A stretch of 64,000 bases of DNA from Zychaea mexicana (Eukaryota; Mucoromycota; Mucoromycetes; Mucorales; Lichtheimiaceae): contig NW_026516705.1 in the NCBI RefSeq assembly GCF_025766255.1, forward strand, positions 1-64,000, in the 5' to 3' direction. Positions 33,401-46,439 of this stretch are shown here, piece after piece (position 1 is the stretch's first letter; each line of letters opens with the position of its first letter). A program made the translations under genes and the position numbers. The notes below the pieces were generated by a model. The model was not told where the DNA came from. It worked only from the letters and a program-made list of their open reading frames with translations, and did no database searches.

Positions 33401-35992
33401 ATTTACATCCAGCCTCCAACGGTTTTGATGGCGTTGAGAAGCACCAGCAACAACAGCCTGATCAGGAAAAGAGTACTGATGATGGTATGAACAAGCAACA
33501 ACAGCATGAAAAGCAAACACTGTCCAAGAACATGTCAGATCAGCACCAGCAATCGAAGGAAGGTCAGCAGCAACAACAACCGACTTGGGATGGTAAACCC
33601 ATCGATCAGAACCAGTCCATGGCTTCTCAACGAGAGTCATGGTCAGCAATGGATGCACAGCAGCCTGACAATATGAACAACGTCATCGACGATGTTTCGA
33701 ACGGCGGTCTTCGCGAAACCAGTGTACAACAAAACGATGGTGTGTTTGAGCCGCGTTCTACTCCACGTACAGCTGACCCCTCTGCAAAGGGCATGGGCAC
33801 TGGAGCTGCTTTGGGCGCTGGTGCAGGTGCAGCTACTGGAGCTTTAGCAGGTGACAAGTCTGAATCAAAGCAACAACAACAACAGCCTACTGATCATCAA
33901 GGGCAACCAATCACGGATCGCATCGATCAAAAGGAGCAGCAAGATATTTCGAACAAACTTGAAGATCAACAGCAGCAGGATCTATCACAGCAACAGTATA
34001 CAGATCAGCAAAATCCTAGTGACCAACAAGGCATGGATCAACGACAGCCAGGTCAACAACAGAGTATCTCAAAGCAGCAACCGGGTGATGCCAATCAACA
34101 ACCTGTTGATTCAGTTGATCAACAACAGCAACAACCTGATCAACAACAAAGTGGTGCGGCCAAGAATGCAGGTATTGGTGCTGGAGCAGGTGCGGCCACC
34201 GCTGCTGCAGCTTCCGCACTATCTGGCGACAAGCAAGCGCAACAACCTCACCAAATTAGCAAAGATGTTGACAACAGTACTTACCGCGGTAGACAAAAAG
34301 ATAAGCTTTCAAAGCAAAATGTCGATCAGGCTGATAGTAAGTTGGATACGTCAACACAGAAAGGTTTCTTTGCTGATTGCTAATCAATTAAGCGTCTCAT
34401 TTGATAAATGTAACAGGTTCCGCCGATGTGAAGCAACCTCAGCAGCAGATGCAGCAAGGTAATTTTACATCACAAAAATTTCCTATAAATACATGGTATG
34501 TTGCTAACAAGAAACATAGGATCACAAGCACCATTTTCTTCAGATCAGAACTTCAAACCTAGTCATGGAGGTCCAGGTGACAAGGCATACGGTCAACAAA
34601 CTGGTCCTACTTTGGATTTCAGCCGCCAACGTCAATCCGTTACTGATCAGCAGCAGTCATTGTCGCAGCAAGATCAGCAAAAGCCTTGGGAGCAGCACGA
34701 TCAGGTCCCACAGCAACAGCAATTTAAGGATGCCGCTGGTATCAACACTGCCAAGTATAATCCCAAAAACACGATGAGTGGCGGAATAAAGCAGCAGTTC
34801 AATAGTATGAATCCTGCTACTGGTGGTGAAAAGCAACAATTTGCCAATGCTACAGGTCCCAACAAAAGTGGTATTGCTGGCGGTCTCGGCGCAGGTGTAG
34901 CTGCTGTTGCTGGAGGTGCCGCTGCAGCTATTGGAGCTGCTACACGCCGTGGCTCAAAGGCCAAGTCAACAGGGAAGCAAATGCAGCAGAATATTCCGAC
35001 GACTCTAAACGGTGCTGTTGGCGGTGTCAATGAGAACGCTGTGGGTAACATGACTTCGCGTGAACAACAAGAAGTATCGCAGCAGCAAGAGTCTCGTAAA
35101 GCCAGCGAGGTGCCTCGGGACACAATGGCTACTGAACAGCAATCAGTTCCTGCTAGTCAGATAATCCAGCAAGGCGGTGTAATCTATCATGAGCCACAAG
35201 GTGGATCTTCGTCTTTTGCCGCCGCACCTGGCCAAAAGGCTATCTTTGTGGATCAAAATGGAAAGCAGGTTTTGCCAAGCCAGATCCAAAGCAATGCCGT
35301 TTTTGTGGATCAGACTGGCGACCGAATCCAATCTAGCCAATTGAACAAAGATGCCATTGCCCAGCAACAGCAACTACATCAACAAGAAGCTTCTACTTCT
35401 GGTCAACAGCAACCTGAATCACATCAGGCATCAACTGATATGTCTGGTCAACCTCAGGCGCAGCATCCTCACCCCGCCGAACAACAACCATCAAGTGGTG
35501 GTACTGCAGCTACTGGCGCTGGTGCTGGTGCAGTCACTGGCGCAGCAACTGGTGGTGTAATCGCTGGACAGGGCTATCGTCAACAACAAACAGGTGCTGG
35601 TAATGGTATGCCTATGCAGCAACAGCAGCAACTACCTCAGCAACGCCAATCTGTTCCGGGTGCGAACAACCCCGATAACCGCGCTAGTTTCCAGAACTAT
35701 GTCAATGGTAAAATTGAGCATCGACGTGCATCCTTCAAGGTAAAAAGATTAGAGTATTATGCCACTTTTTTTGATACTTTTAAGTACGGTAGGAGTGATC
35801 AGTAGTACGAAAGTATAATTAGTTACTGATATCAACAAAAAATGACGACCATTAATGTAGGAAAACATTGGTAAGATGTTCCACCTTGAAAACTGGAAAC
35901 AAGAGGCTAGAGAAATGAAAGAGCAAGCCCAGCAAAAAATTGAAGGCTATGATGCCGTACGTCGCCGGTCAAGCGCTGGCGCAGCAATGTAA
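30474..35992 (+). CDS. Large Gln-rich protein with repeated Gly/Ala hydrophobic segments, 1517 aa, function unknown
   Basis: Thirteen exons: 30474-30559, 30633-31492, 31577-31738, 31820-31894, 31994-32413, 32484-32621, 32693-32884, 32969-33037, 33125-33283, 33365-34363, 34417-34458, 34520-35739 and 35861-35992. They join without a frame break. Intron 10 may instead start at the stronger GTAAGT at 34338; both choices keep the frame. The start is MDFIRRKASNAFSSQQ. The body alternates Gln/Asp/Ser-rich linkers with eight Gly/Ala-rich hydrophobic segments of glycine-zipper type (for example GAGIGAAGAAGAAGVAS, GAALGAGAGAATGALAG, GLGAGVAAVAGGAAAAIGAA). A peptide is repeated in exons 2 and 3 (WTNQDDASKLSELGEGGHYT versus WTNQDNATKLNKLGEDGHHT). 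The last exon encodes a charged helix (ENIGKMFHLENWKQEAREMK) ending RRRSSAGAAM. I do not recognise the family; it may be membrane-associated or assembly-forming. Confidence 0.8.
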
Positions 35993-36144
35993 ATAGCAAT
36001 TTTAGTGAGAACATTTGTGAATATTTTTGTAAGGAAAAAAGGTCGAAAAAAAACACTAGTTCAATTATGTACATAGAAATATATTTGTAAATAAAACGTA
36101 ACGTCATGTAATGTAGTGTCCAAAGGACTCTATCCATCAAGTGA

Positions 36145-39100
36145 TTAAACAGGAGATGCGCTCCACACATGTACTATGCCTTGTGCTCCAGCGACACCTG
36201 CGCAAATCATCATGGCATTTTCGTCAACGGCTAGGCTTGAGACGTTACTTGATGTTGGATAGGACTTCAGCAACTCGCCGCTACCAAAAACATCCCATAA
36301 CTTTACAGAGCAATCACCTCCACCAGTAACCAGGATCTTGCTGTTTGACATCCAATGTACACCAGATATGCCCATATCCGAGTTGATAGGCACCATGTGA
36401 TCAGCAAGTGTTTCTGTGAAAATATGTATCAAGCCCCAAATTAGGTCACATTGCTTTGTACTGCCATCCTTCTATATGGTGATAGAGGGTCCTATTGTAA
36501 TGCTGTACTACTCTTCCTCCTCTCTCTCTCTCTCTCTTTACTTACGTTGATGTTTTAATCTGAACAAGACTTTATCAGGTCGTCGAATGTCCAACACAGC
36601 AGTTTCATTATTTGGGTTACCAGAAGCAACAAATCGTTCGCACGGACTAAATGTGCACAAATACATAACTCTTAGGTCAACCTCACTCTAAGCAGTTAAT
36701 TGTCCCATACGGCAATTACCTCATGCGAACGAGATTCACATCCGGATGACCTGTTCGTGCTTTGATGACAGATTCAGGGGTTCGGGTATCGTTCAGGTGA
36801 ACATAGCCATCACCTTCATATTCTTCGAAAGGACTGTGGTTTCCAGAAACAACGAATCTTCCCGTTTCTGATATATCAATGTCACAAACGGCGCCATTCA
36901 TATTTTTGTAATATATTGCTGTTTGACCGCGTCTTGTGTCGAAACCTTGGATCTAAAAAGTGATATTTCAGTAGCCGCAAAAGGGGAGAGAGGAGAAGCA
37001 TGAGGTATGTATGCGACTTGTAGGATCGAATACTTACAAATCCCATAGGTGAGGTCAAACCAGAAGATACTCCCGTGTAAAGCATGTTTTCGGATGGTCC
37101 ACGACCGAACACCAGGGTATCAATGCTGGGATTCTTGGTCAGTCTTTTATCCGGAATGCATACGGTACCATCACCAACATTTCCCAAGCCGTTCAGAGTC
37201 CAAATGACTGCTGCGCCATCTCCTGAACCAGTAGCAATGATATACTTTTGCTTGTCAGGGCTTACTGCTAGCTGATGTACCTTTTTTTCATGGTAACCTT
37301 TTGTTTCACATAATTAATAAACTCGGTTACTTCTTTTCTCATCAGTAATCTCAGACCAATCTTACATAAAGTGGAAAGCATGCGCCCAGTGTATCCACAC
37401 CAAACTTTGGCAGTTGTGTCATGAGATGACGTAAAAAATAGTCGCTGGTCGGTGGATGCTCGTACATCAGTGACAGTGTGCCAAACGTCTTATCAAATCA
37501 TATTGTTTTTTAGACTTATAATCTTTTTTTTTTCAGTTTCGTTTAAGAGTAAACTTACCTTGGCCATTGTGCAGTGTTTTGTGGCCTTTCAGCTGTGAGA
37601 CGCGTCTTTTAGACGCAGACCAGATGCGGAGGTTACCAGGCATGTTATATTCGGGTTGGTCATTGCATGCAGATGCAGCAATGATTTTGATCCTGTTGCT
37701 TTGAATATGTTTAGACCGAGAGTTGCACAAATGATGGTGATATTGACGATATAAGATCGTACCTTTTCCTCTCCTCCCTTTCTATCTCATCCTATCTTGT
37801 GTTACTTACGATTTGCCCTTTCTGTTTAGGATGTGCACAGCAAGGGTGTCTGCGCTGCCTTCTCCAAATGTATGTTCGTATTTCAGTTCCGGCCAAAGCG
37901 CCACTTTTGACATGTTGGTCCGTGATCTACCGTGATATCGCGAGCCCTTTACTAACTTATATACTGATGGTCGTTTTGTATTTCCTAGATACATATGATC
38001 CTGCCGTTAGCGGAAGTATATAACACTATGTGTAGCTGTATCTTAACTGAACTTGTAACTATAGTAAAACAGAGAACTCACTAGGTTTGCAAGATATGAT
38101 CACTGGTGTTTTGTACATTTGTTGATGGCCCTTTTCCCGATCATCCCAAAAACGCGCACAATCCACTGCTCTCCGACGCGTCAACTTGAGTGCAATAGAC
38201 TCCCATACGTTTCTTCCGTCAATATCAAGACCATCTGCCTGTCTTTTCTTTGCTTTTGCAGTATAATGTTCCATCATGCTTTCGATAAACTCGATTTCCC
38301 ATTCTTCAAAAGGCCAATGTAACCAGTCGCCGATCTCCATCTGAGCCCAATCTTCCCATGTTGCATGGTCCCAGACCGAACAAGGTACATATGGTTTTAG
38401 AGTCTGTTGTTCTGCAACAAGTGATGGAGTCTGTGAACGACGTTTTCCAGCATAACGCGTGCGTGTTCGTGTTAATTTAGCTGGAGGGTGCTGCTGCTGG
38501 TGTTCGTTAATACCGCTGTTTTCTTTTACTGTAGTGTCGAGCGCCGAAGCCTCAAGGGGACCCATCACAGACACATCGTAGGCCTCGATCATCGATAAAA
38601 GAACATCAAGGTTCACGTTATTGGGTAAATTTGTCTGCATTGATGGCTCTTTGGCCTTGTCCTGGTGCATTTGATCCATACTATCACCATATGCACCAGA
38701 GTTCTATGAAGGAGTTGGCAACGGACAAAATTAACAGAAAATCCTACCCCTTCTTCATCTTAAACTTCCACCCAGTCTCCTTTAACTGTTTTACTACTTA
38801 CCATTGTCAGGTCCTCATCCTTAATATCTACATCATGGATCAGCTGGCTCCAGTCTGGCGGTGCGTCATCTTCCTCATCAGGCGCAACCATGGCATCCAA
38901 TATTCCAAAATCCGTTTCTGTTGTCACAGGTTTGGCCCCAAACAGAAGTTCCGAAGACGAGATTGAGCTATTATCGTCGTCATCATCATCCTCTGCAGGA
39001 TCTTGATCCATAGGTTCTTTTGACGGTTGTGGCAATGGTGATGATGGTATGACTTGCGATTGCAACCCAGTTGCTAAAACTTCCGATCTTGGTATTGTTG

Positions 39101-40124
39101 CCGTTGGTGCGCTTTGTATTACATCAATAGAAGATGTAGATTGCTCGCTGGAATGCTGTCTTTTTCTAGTTATATGCGGTTTGTTTAGATTTTGTACAGT
39201 GATCTCCCCTTGTTTGGAAATTTGAAGTGTTGCTTGATTTTTTGGCAGTTGGTGTATAGTCATTCTTGGTTTCAAAATTGATTGCGCAAGGATTTGCTGG
39301 GCGAGTATTTGATTACTTGACGATGACGCGCTAGATGCACGTTGCTGTTGCTGCTGTATCTGAGGACGTGGTTGTCCTGGTTGTAGAGGTAGGTGTTGTA
39401 TCATTGACTGCGACTGTTGTCGCGATGCTTTATTGATTGTTCCTTCTTCCTTCGCAACGGGTTCCTGTTTTTGGTGCTGCTGTTGCTGCCGCTGTCTTTC
39501 TTGTGCTTGCGCGTCATTTACGATTATGTCGTCCTCTTCATCGTCAAGACTGATCGGATCGTCAACCGTTTTTCCCTTCTTCCGTTTCCCAGCTACAGGT
39601 GAACCTTCCATTACAAATTTCACGTCGTCATTGTCCTCTTCATCACTGCTAATCACGATGAGATTTTGATCTTGTGTTGTTGCTACTGCTGCTGGTGACG
39701 CGGATGTCACAGTCTGTTGTCTTACTGGCGCTGGTGTTGGCGCTGGTGTTGTTGTCGGAACAGGTGCCGGAACAGGTGCCGGAACAGGTGTAAATAGTGT
39801 AGGTTGAACGTGATCACGCGTTGGTGTTGGAATTGATATTGGGGTTGGAGTTGCTGTCGGTGTAGGCATTTGTGGTGGCAGAGGCATTTGTGGTGACGTT
39901 CGAGGGAACAAGTTGATGAATTGCGTTCCTGGAGGTGGGTAATGTGGCGGCGGTAATGATCGTTGCTGTTGCTGCTGCTGCCGATTGGCTGACTGAGCTG
40001 ATTTCCCCCGCTGTTGGAATTGCGAAGTAGGATTCCAATCAACAAATTGATATACTTGGTTGTTATTTGAAGGAGGAGGAGGAGCGTTATGCGCCTTTGG
40101 CGGTTTGTTACCCATAACTGCCAT
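36145..40124 (-). CDS. WD40-repeat protein with SUMO-interaction-like motifs and a SANT-like region, 1081 aa
   Basis: Nine exons: 40124-38802, 38703-38082, 37984-37810, 37698-37559, 37488-37366, 37297-37038, 36952-36720, 36646-36546 and 36413-36145; the total stays in frame. Residues 1-150 are Pro/Gln-rich. Two candidate SUMO-interaction motifs follow (NLIVISSDEED about 154-164, DPISLDDEEDD about 189-199), then low-complexity and acidic parts. Residues about 555-635 form a Trp-rich helical region (WEDWAQMEIGDWLHWPFEEW, then RRRAVDCARFWDDREK) that resembles a SANT/Myb-type fold. The C-terminal 390 residues form a WD40 propeller (GNLRIWSASKR, DTTAKVWCGYTGR, GDGAAVIWTLN, DCSVKLWDVFG, GIVHVWSASPV). 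The layout suggests a nuclear chromatin or ubiquitin-ligase adaptor; Rik1-associated Raf1/DIM-9 is one candidate, unproven. Confidence 0.75.
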
Positions 40125-43100
40125 TCAAACAGGGCGAGCTTCCCGGTTTACCGCAAGCTTCTCGCCTTCAAAACGGCGGGAATTAAAAAAAACCTTTTTA
40201 TACAAGAGTAACGGATTGCATAATGAAGGATTCTTTCAGGGACAAGCATTCGAAGGTCGATATCGCATGTTTGAACGATAAGGAAGGGCAATTAAAATGG
40301 CGTATCATCGGTTGAGGAGATGACAGATTTAACCTCATATTCTTTGTGCTCGTCTTGATGTTTAGAGTCTAATAAGTTTATCGCAAAAAGGAAACGGCGG
40401 TCTTCCGTCCTGTCGCTTATTCAAATGCTTCTGTGAACTGACTTCACTCCTGATACCTATTATACTGACATTATTGTCAATACATATAAGTAAACGCTAG
40501 GCAGGTATAGTATTTCCGTCACCATTGCCCGCCTGTTTCATTGCACATACTACTTTAAAAGTAATTGCCTAATGGCGTTACTAAAGAACAGGCGCTATGC
40601 CTTGACGTATATAATCTTACACTGGCATCATTTAGAGAAGGCGGTAGTTGCTTGGTTTCTTTTCTTTTGTTGTCGTACTGTGAAAGAAATAGAACATGGT
40701 TTTTTTCCCTAATTCAAGCTACTACTCCTATCATTTTTTATAGTACATGACGACCTATACGAGAATTAGCGATGGCATGACGTGCTCAAGTTGGTAAATC
40801 CCACTTTTATAGCGCAATTACTACCACCCATTATATCATCCGCTTGTCAAACCTTCCAAAAGACTGTTCGATGCAATACCAACTGCCAATTTCTTAAAAA
40901 AATTCGATACTTAATAGTGGTGATGACCAGCACAATGATGTGGGTGGAGGGAAAAGGTGGTTTTTCTTGTATATATGCTTAAAGAACAATCAATCGCATT
41001 TTAAATGTGATGAATTTGACGAATGCGTCGCCTGCTACTAAGCAGTGTGCACACATTCTCATTCAAAGGCAATCCGACCCTATATACTGTATGATTTGTT
41101 TTAAAAAATTGCTCTCCCTAATTTATGTACTGTTAATGTAACGCAGGTTAAATGAAAACAGTGGATTTTCTTGCTCATATATACAGATACGCTCCCTGTA
41201 TTTTTCTAAATATATCATGATAAGATGACATTTAAAATACTTTTATTATGCCAATTATGAAGCACTTTTAAGAAAACCGAACTTACAGAAAAAATACTGC
41301 TTGGTAGATCATGTCGATAAACAACGCAATGAACGGCTGACGTCTGCCGACGAGCGGCAGTAACTGAAGCTTAGAGCAAGAAAATCAAAACAGATTCTTG
41401 AACGTAAATACAACTGTATTTTTTGAAAAAGTTATTACAAAGAGAATAAGATCGACGAGTGATTCTTCTTTCTACCTTTATGATCTATCGTGCTATTACA
41501 TTTCTCCTTGGCTTTCTTTTCCTGTTTCCACAACCCCAAACATTCCAGTTTCTTAATGTAGTAGCATCTAGTACTTTATAAATTTTCTACAATTAATGTA
41601 AACGTGAATCGAAAAGTCAAGGTAACAGAAAGGTTCAAGATCATCCCTCCCTTATACTCGCGAGAAATAAAGCTTCGATTAATCATAGCAGACGAGCAGT
41701 AATGATAACATGTATCCAAGAATTCCTGAAAATAGAAGGATATATGATGAAAAGCTGCATCCTAAGTATCTTCATTTGCAATGGAGCGAGAAGCGACGGG
41801 ATGAAAGTTCATTTATTGATCAAGGCATCACCGATCACTCACCGTTCATTTAATATGTGTGCGTGTTGCATTAGAAGAATCAAACGTGGAAATGATACAT
41901 ACTACTAGCATCGGATCATTGTTATTGGTCTTGATAAATATTTCATCGTAGATATGAAGTATTCCTTGAAAAAAAAATTTTATTCGTCATATATGCAGTG
42001 TACTACGAAAGCACAAGAAGAATCATATTTCATTTGAAGTTGAGAGAAGTCAATGAACGAGAGTAGTTGAGAGGGGAAAACCGAGGAGGAGAGTGGTTGT
42101 TGACGTCGCTGTTGTAGAATTTTCGATAAATTGCCTGGCAGGTAGACAAAAGTGACGATGACGACATTGAAAATGATTTAGTAAATCCTGCATAATAAGT
42201 GGTTATTTAAGCTAAAATGTTCGTAGTGCCTCGTTCCATTCGCCACTCCCTCCGTCTCCATCCCATATACAGCCTAGTATACAGTAGAACAAAAGGAAAT
42301 GAATTTAACTTTCCTTACGAAATAAACTATTCTTCGTCGCGTGTGGGGGTAAGATGAGAAGGAGAGAGTGAGGATGATATACAAAAATAAAAGCCAACAA
42401 CGGTTGTGGACTTATTATGTAAGAAAACCTTCTGAATCAAGGTACAGTCCTCTGTGCTTACATACATTGTGGTACCAGCCAGTTCGTTATAGCTAGTGTA
42501 TAGAAGCTCTATCTTTTACCCCTTTAAAAAAGTGAGAGAAAATGTTACTTGCATCCGTCAATCATCTTGTATGTGATCAGTTAAGTTGTCCCATATGTAG
42601 CGTAAGTCCGTCGACGACTATAACAACGCATGCATAATCGTTCCATCGCCACATTATCACAGTATAGTTATTGTAAAGTTAAATCTTCTATTAGAGCGAG
42701 ATGTTACTACAAGCACAAACAAATATAAAAGTAAGGGTGAATATCTACAGAGCACTACGAATGAACGTCTACAACAACTATACTTCATGAGGCATTGACT
42801 TTAACCATGCAAAACTATGCAAATGGTTGGGGTAACAAAGAGGGAGGAAGGCGAAAAAGCCTCAAACCATATACTACGATTAAGCATCTCATGATGCGTT
42901 ACTGATCGCATTCTCATCTACTATCTTTATCATATATGCTGTCTTGACGGATATTCAACAAGTTGCCTTTGTAATTGAAAAAGGAACTGTATTGCTTTCG
43001 CCATGTGGGTTATTGTTGTGTTTGTGAACTGTTCCTGATTTCAGATCACACCGTAGCGTACAGGAAAATGACGCTTCAGGTACTCAGTAATATGACGCAT

Positions 43101-43900
43101 GACAAGTACGTAGCATAAACGTTTGTGACACACACATGTTAGGCGGCGGTACAGCTATTGGTGATGATGATTTCTCTGTTTGGGGCGAGAAAACTGGAAG
43201 AAGTTAATCTTGCATAGTGGTGTCAATAACAATAGCTCCTTTTTTCGTTGTACTATATAATTTGGAAGTGCTAGAAATGTCAAAGCGATTAATTCGTTGT
43301 TATTCTTCTAAATTAAATGTATGTACGCAAAAGCACGGCACTACATAATTACACGGGACGAGCGTACGTACATATTTATTCCTTTGGTGTTTTTCAACCG
43401 ATTTAAATCTGAATTATCCAGATGGTTTTTGATCTACTGTATTGTCGGTTCCAATTCTGATTGATTACGAAGAGAGAAGGAGAGAGCCGGTTGTGCACTC
43501 TCATGATATATTCATTGTATTAGCCGACCCTACCGCTTTTATTATGGGTCAGCGTCAGCGTCTTTCTTGTCTGACGACATACTGTACCTATTTTAATTGC
43601 TGCTTTAACTTCAGAAACAAAATGTACGTTCTATTAGCGTATTACCACATACCTTACATAGTGTAATATTGTAAAAAAATTAACCTTTCGATCATGATAT
43701 CATGCATACTACAGTAGACCCCCCACAAAGCGTGAGATTGCAGATTCACACAGAGAAAGAAGGAGATGGGGGAAATTGAAGGAGCTGACGACCCGCCGGA
43801 ATGATGATGCAACAATTCGCGTCATGTATTATAAATAAGGTTATCACATTCGGGGGTTGTTTTGTATGTAATGTACGAGGTGCAGCAGTATTTGCATTGT
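40125..43900. other. Gene-poor AT-rich spacer
   Basis: No ORF above about 75 codons looks like a protein, and no transposon ends were seen. Part of it must be the 5' UTR and promoter of the WD40 gene, whose start codon is at 40124. Possible ncRNA or long UTR content cannot be judged from sequence alone. Confidence 0.4.
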
Positions 43901-43925
43901 ATGCACCTCTTGTAGTACGCAATTA

Positions 43926-43965
43926 TGTAGTAGTAGTAGAAGTAGTAGTAGTAGGAGTAGGAGTA
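43926..43965. repeat. (GTA)n microsatellite
   Basis: GTAGTAGTAGAAGTAGTAGT-type triplets with a few substitutions, reading into GGAGTAGGAGTA. The minus-strand Tyr run that it encodes is low complexity. Confidence 0.85.
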
Positions 43966-44032
43966 TAACTGCTGTGATGAATATTTCAGAATGAAAAAAG
44001 CGCGCGCGAAAACTGTGTCATGAACGTGGAAT

Positions 44033-44064
44033 GAGTGAGTGAGTGAGTGAGTGAATGAGTGAGT
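44033..44064. repeat. (GAGT)n microsatellite
   Basis: About eight GAGT units with one GAAT variant. Confidence 0.85.
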
Positions 44065-44939
44065 GGGTAAGTCCACCCAATGAATTAGAAATCAAAAATC
44101 AATACAAATGAACCAAAAAGGCAAATTTGCATGGTTAGCGTGTTCGTACTGAGGAATGGATGTGTCAGTCAAAAGCAGTCAAACAACCTCTCCTGCCGTA
44201 TTTAGGAAGAAGCAGCTCTATTGTACTAGTTGGGGGTGCGCCTCAAAATCCTCAAGTAGTACATGCGACCCCTCCTTCTCACTTATGCTCTCTCCGAATT
44301 CTCCACCGCACCCCTTCCCCGATCAATCCAGAGATTTTGCTTATAATCAGGGAAACGCATGTTTCTCTATTATTCCCCAGATGAAAAAACGTGCGGGGGA
44401 ACGGAGATAAGGAGAGGGGCGTGTATGTATGCGGGTGTATAACTTGGGGATGAGAAACTACAACGACAATAAATAATCTGGGAAGAAAAGGAAGGTAAAT
44501 GGAAGATGAAGAAGAATGCGGCCGGGAGAGGTAAGAGGAGCAGCGGCAGCAGCAGGGGACAGAGTTAATAACAATCAAATAAGCAAAATCGTGAAGCATT
44601 TCTAATTGACAACAAGGACAAAAAAAAGTTGATGGAAAGGAGGGGGGAATGTATATTGGATGGCCAATCTAATTGCTCCCAGTTTATTACCATGTCGTCA
44701 TGCGCGAAAAGTGCAATATACGTAGTAGACCCTGAACGGGGAATCGAGCTCTAACAAGGCAGCTGCTAGAATGCTAATCGCGGTTAGTGTAGCCCATGCT
44801 TGTCTCTCTTGTATGATAGCTTGCAAGGTAACTCGACCCCACACTCACTTACCCACTCACACCTAATACACTAAGCACGCCCTATGCGTATTTGGCATAG
44901 TATATAATTTTGATGGGCGCGTAGAGGGGGATGGATCAC

Positions 44940-46360
44940 TCAAAAAGACAAGCAAGTATCAATATTAAAGTTCATGGTTTACGACGTATGGTGTATATAT
45001 TGTTTTTATATGTAACGACAGAAAAGAAAAAGAAAGAGATATGATGTGTTGTGTGTATGCAGCTGTATGAAGAAGAAGAATAGATAACGGGTGATTTGAA
45101 AGAAAAAAGAAAAGATAGAAGGCTACTACAAAGAATGATATAAAAGAAGTATTTACAAGCAAGCAAATTTGGCTTTAACCAGCAGCCATCTAACAATAAC
45201 TACTACTTCATCGCATAAATAATATTTTTTCTCGGGTGGATTGAGTGTGTAATGTAATATGAAGGGATCGCACATAATGTATATGATGTAAATAGAAAGA
45301 AGAAACGTTTGGCATAAAAAAACGATGGCGAACAGACTGTGATGAGGGTGAAAAAAGATGATGAAGGAGAGGGAGAAAAAAAAAGAAAACCGTTCAACGA
45401 TAGGATTGAGGGAGAGGAAGAGAGATGGAAGGAAAGAGTGTGAATTAATGAAGGGAGGCTGCTTTTTGAATGTTGTTGTTGTTGTTGTCGTCGTCGTCGT
45501 CGTGCTTGTTTTCGACCAAAGCGAAAGTGAATGACCAGTCCATTGCGAAACGAGAGGAACATATAGTAAGTTATGATATGTACACGCAAGATGTTGCACT
45601 TCTTCCCCGCGGTGGGCAGAAGAAGTAAGAAAACAAAGAAGATGATTTGGTGTTGGTGTTGTAGTTTTTGTTGTGCTATAGTATGAGTGCTGTGTGCGAA
45701 TGTCGTTCAACGAGCAGTAGTAATAGTAATAGTAGTGTTGGAAATGATGAAGAATGAATGACGGACAACAAAGCTGTCAGTTCGTTGATTGATGCTTTTT
45801 CGTTTGATATCGTCATCGGTTATGCGTAGAGTGGACAATCCGACGATGCGTGCATTGTTGACCCGCAGAGATAACAGACCTTGTGGGTCGTATTTTGGCA
45901 GGCATTGACCAGAGTCGATGATGCGGCATTGACCACACTAGATGTTTTATCGACGTTTCGCTTGATGTTGTTGTTGTGCTGGCAGCAAGACATATTGGCT
46001 CTTAATTGGTTTTTTTGTGTGTCGTTCTCGTTCTTGTAAACGTAAAGGATAAAAAAGGCTTATAGAAAAGAAGAAAAAGAAAAGAAAAGAGAATTATAGG
46101 CGATTTATCTTATAGAAATCGTATGGCCTTTGCTGTATTGGAAGATAATAGAAGTGAGCAAAGAAAAAAAAAGAGAGCGGGCTCGTTTTGCCCAGCGAGT
46201 TGCTGTCTTTTATAGAGGATCAAAGAGGAGGCTTTCTTTTTCTTGGGGGAGGGAAAGGGTGGGGGAAACAGGGTGTGAGTGGTTCTTTTCGGGGGGTGGG
46301 AGAAAAGGGAAGAACAAAGGCGGTTGGAAAAGTAAGTCACCGAGAAAGATTGAGGGAAAT
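44940..46360 (+). other. Purine-rich plus strand flanking the zinc-knuckle ORF
   Basis: Long GA-rich tracts (for example 45050-45140, 45350-45460, 46060-46190, 46230-46330) mean that a minus-strand transcript would be C/T-rich both before and after the ORF at 45993-45820. A (GTT)n(GTC)n microsatellite sits at 45471-45503. The minus-strand ORFs of 60-185 codons in these tracts (Ser/Leu/Phe/Tyr-rich) follow from composition and are not called as genes. Confidence 0.5.
45820..45993 (-). CDS. 57-residue CCHC zinc-knuckle protein
   Basis: Minus-strand ORF from ATG 45991-45993 to TAA 45820-45822. It starts MSCCQHNNNIKRNVDK, continues with a Ser/Val/Ala/Asn linker, and ends with a clear C-x2-C-x4-H-x4-C zinc knuckle: CYLCGSTMHASSDCPLYA (Cys40, Cys43, His48, Cys53). 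Such knuckles bind single-stranded RNA or DNA in proteins such as CNBP/Gis2 and retroelement Gag. Here there is only one, with no retroelement motifs nearby. Early Cys residues (CC at 3-4) and Cys32 may also bind metal. The stop directly follows the knuckle, so it looks like a complete mini-protein and not a fragment, though it could be the last exon of a longer gene. An A-rich leader (CCAATTAAGAGCCAAT) precedes the ATG. Function unknown. Confidence 0.6.
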   Translation of the reverse strand: MSCCQHNNNIKRNVDKTSSVVNAASSTLVNACQNTTHKVCYLCGSTMHASSDCPLYA

Positions 46361-46439
46361 TACCTTTTGATGGCAGGTTCTGTTACACCGCCCAGCCCTT
46401 TCGACTTACTTGTTCAACTTGAATAACAGCGGTTGAGTG

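Noticed and set aside
45153..45710. 185-codon minus-strand ORF rich in Ser, Phe and Leu
   Set aside because: Low-complexity translation of C/T-rich DNA; no domain.
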